From Candidatus Latescibacterota bacterium (GTDB lineage Bacteria; Latescibacterota; Latescibacteria; Latescibacterales; Latescibacteraceae): a stretch of DNA of 6,278 nt. This document shows positions 6,176 to 6,278 of the stretch, piece after piece. The notes beneath the pieces are model-generated. The model did no database searches. It saw nothing but the letters and a program-made list of their open reading frames with translations, and was not told where the DNA came from. The number at the start of each line of letters is the position of its first letter. Position 1 is the first letter of the stretch. The DNA lies in contig JABHYP010000678.1 in the NCBI GenBank assembly GCA_018656855.1, positions 1 through 6,278 of the forward strand. Direction: 5' to 3'. The position numbers were made by a program, and so were the translations under genes.

Positions 6176-6278
6176 TTAATATACCACAAAGCTTAAAACA
6201 ATTCCAGAAATTATAACTATTCCAAGAGAAAAGAGTAAAACCAGAGTCTTGCTCACCGCACGTTTAAGCAGGAAAAAA
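6176..6278 (-). CDS. C-terminal end of a membrane protein, probably a mannose-family PTS IID subunit (partial)
   Basis: From the right edge the minus strand reads 33 sense codons (6277-6179) to a TAA at 6178-6176. The peptide starts FFLLKRAVSKTLVL and continues as one hydrophobic helix with two glycines, ending SFVVY. A short basic turn (KRAVSKT) followed by a single final hydrophobic helix resembles the C-terminus of mannose-family IID proteins, whose tails carry a 'LLRKGVSP...' turn and a last helix. Its position directly upstream of HPr and enzyme I fits the known order of IIC-IID-HPr-EI in several Gram-negative lineages. The fragment is too short to prove the family; another polytopic membrane protein is possible. 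Too short for automatic gene calls, but codon phase and stop are clear. Confidence 0.5.
   Translation of the reverse strand, partial: FFLLKRAVSKTLVLLFSLGIVIISGIVLSFVVY

Overview
The window is a 6.3 kb piece of a bacterial chromosome in which every supported gene lies on the minus strand. Read in the direction of transcription (right to left) it holds: the last ~33 codons of a membrane protein that looks like a mannose-family PTS IID subunit; ptsH (HPr); ptsI (enzyme I); metK (SAM synthetase); ahcY/sahH (S-adenosylhomocysteine hydrolase); and the first 243 codons of a predicted lipoprotein that runs off the left edge.

Organism: a Gram-negative-type bacterium of moderate GC is likely, because the left-hand protein has a lipobox followed by Asn and a dockerin-like calcium loop, and AhcY has the ~40-residue insertion common in bacterial enzymes. 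HPr keeps the regulatory serine motif (KSIMGVM), which is typical of organisms with HPr kinase/phosphorylase. A IID-HPr-EI order fits deltaproteobacterial or FCB-type candidate phyla better than enteric bacteria. I cannot name the lineage from sequence alone.

Layout: 6097-6278 holds the tail of the upstream membrane gene and a 79-bp gap. 4037-6096 is the ptsH-ptsI pair, separated by 29 bp, which carries phosphate from PEP to EI to HPr. 3815-4036 is an intergenic stretch with two small adjacent hairpins after ptsI and, nearer metK, a 69-nt nested hairpin in the metK leader. 1148-3814 holds metK and ahcY, two steps of the activated methyl cycle: methionine + ATP to SAM, then SAH (the product of methyl transfer) to adenosine + homocysteine. 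The 87 bp between them contains tandem 10-11 bp repeats overlapping a good sigma70-like promoter for ahcY. 731-1147 has no gene; it holds an 84-bp imperfect palindrome and a degraded GTCATTGCGAG-type palindromic repeat. 1-730 is the partial lipoprotein gene.

The protein-coding content is mostly housekeeping. The less ordinary material is non-coding: the metK leader structure, whose two wobble positions pair only as minus-strand RNA, and the repeat array in front of ahcY. I see no defence system, CRISPR array, tRNA, rRNA or intact transposase.
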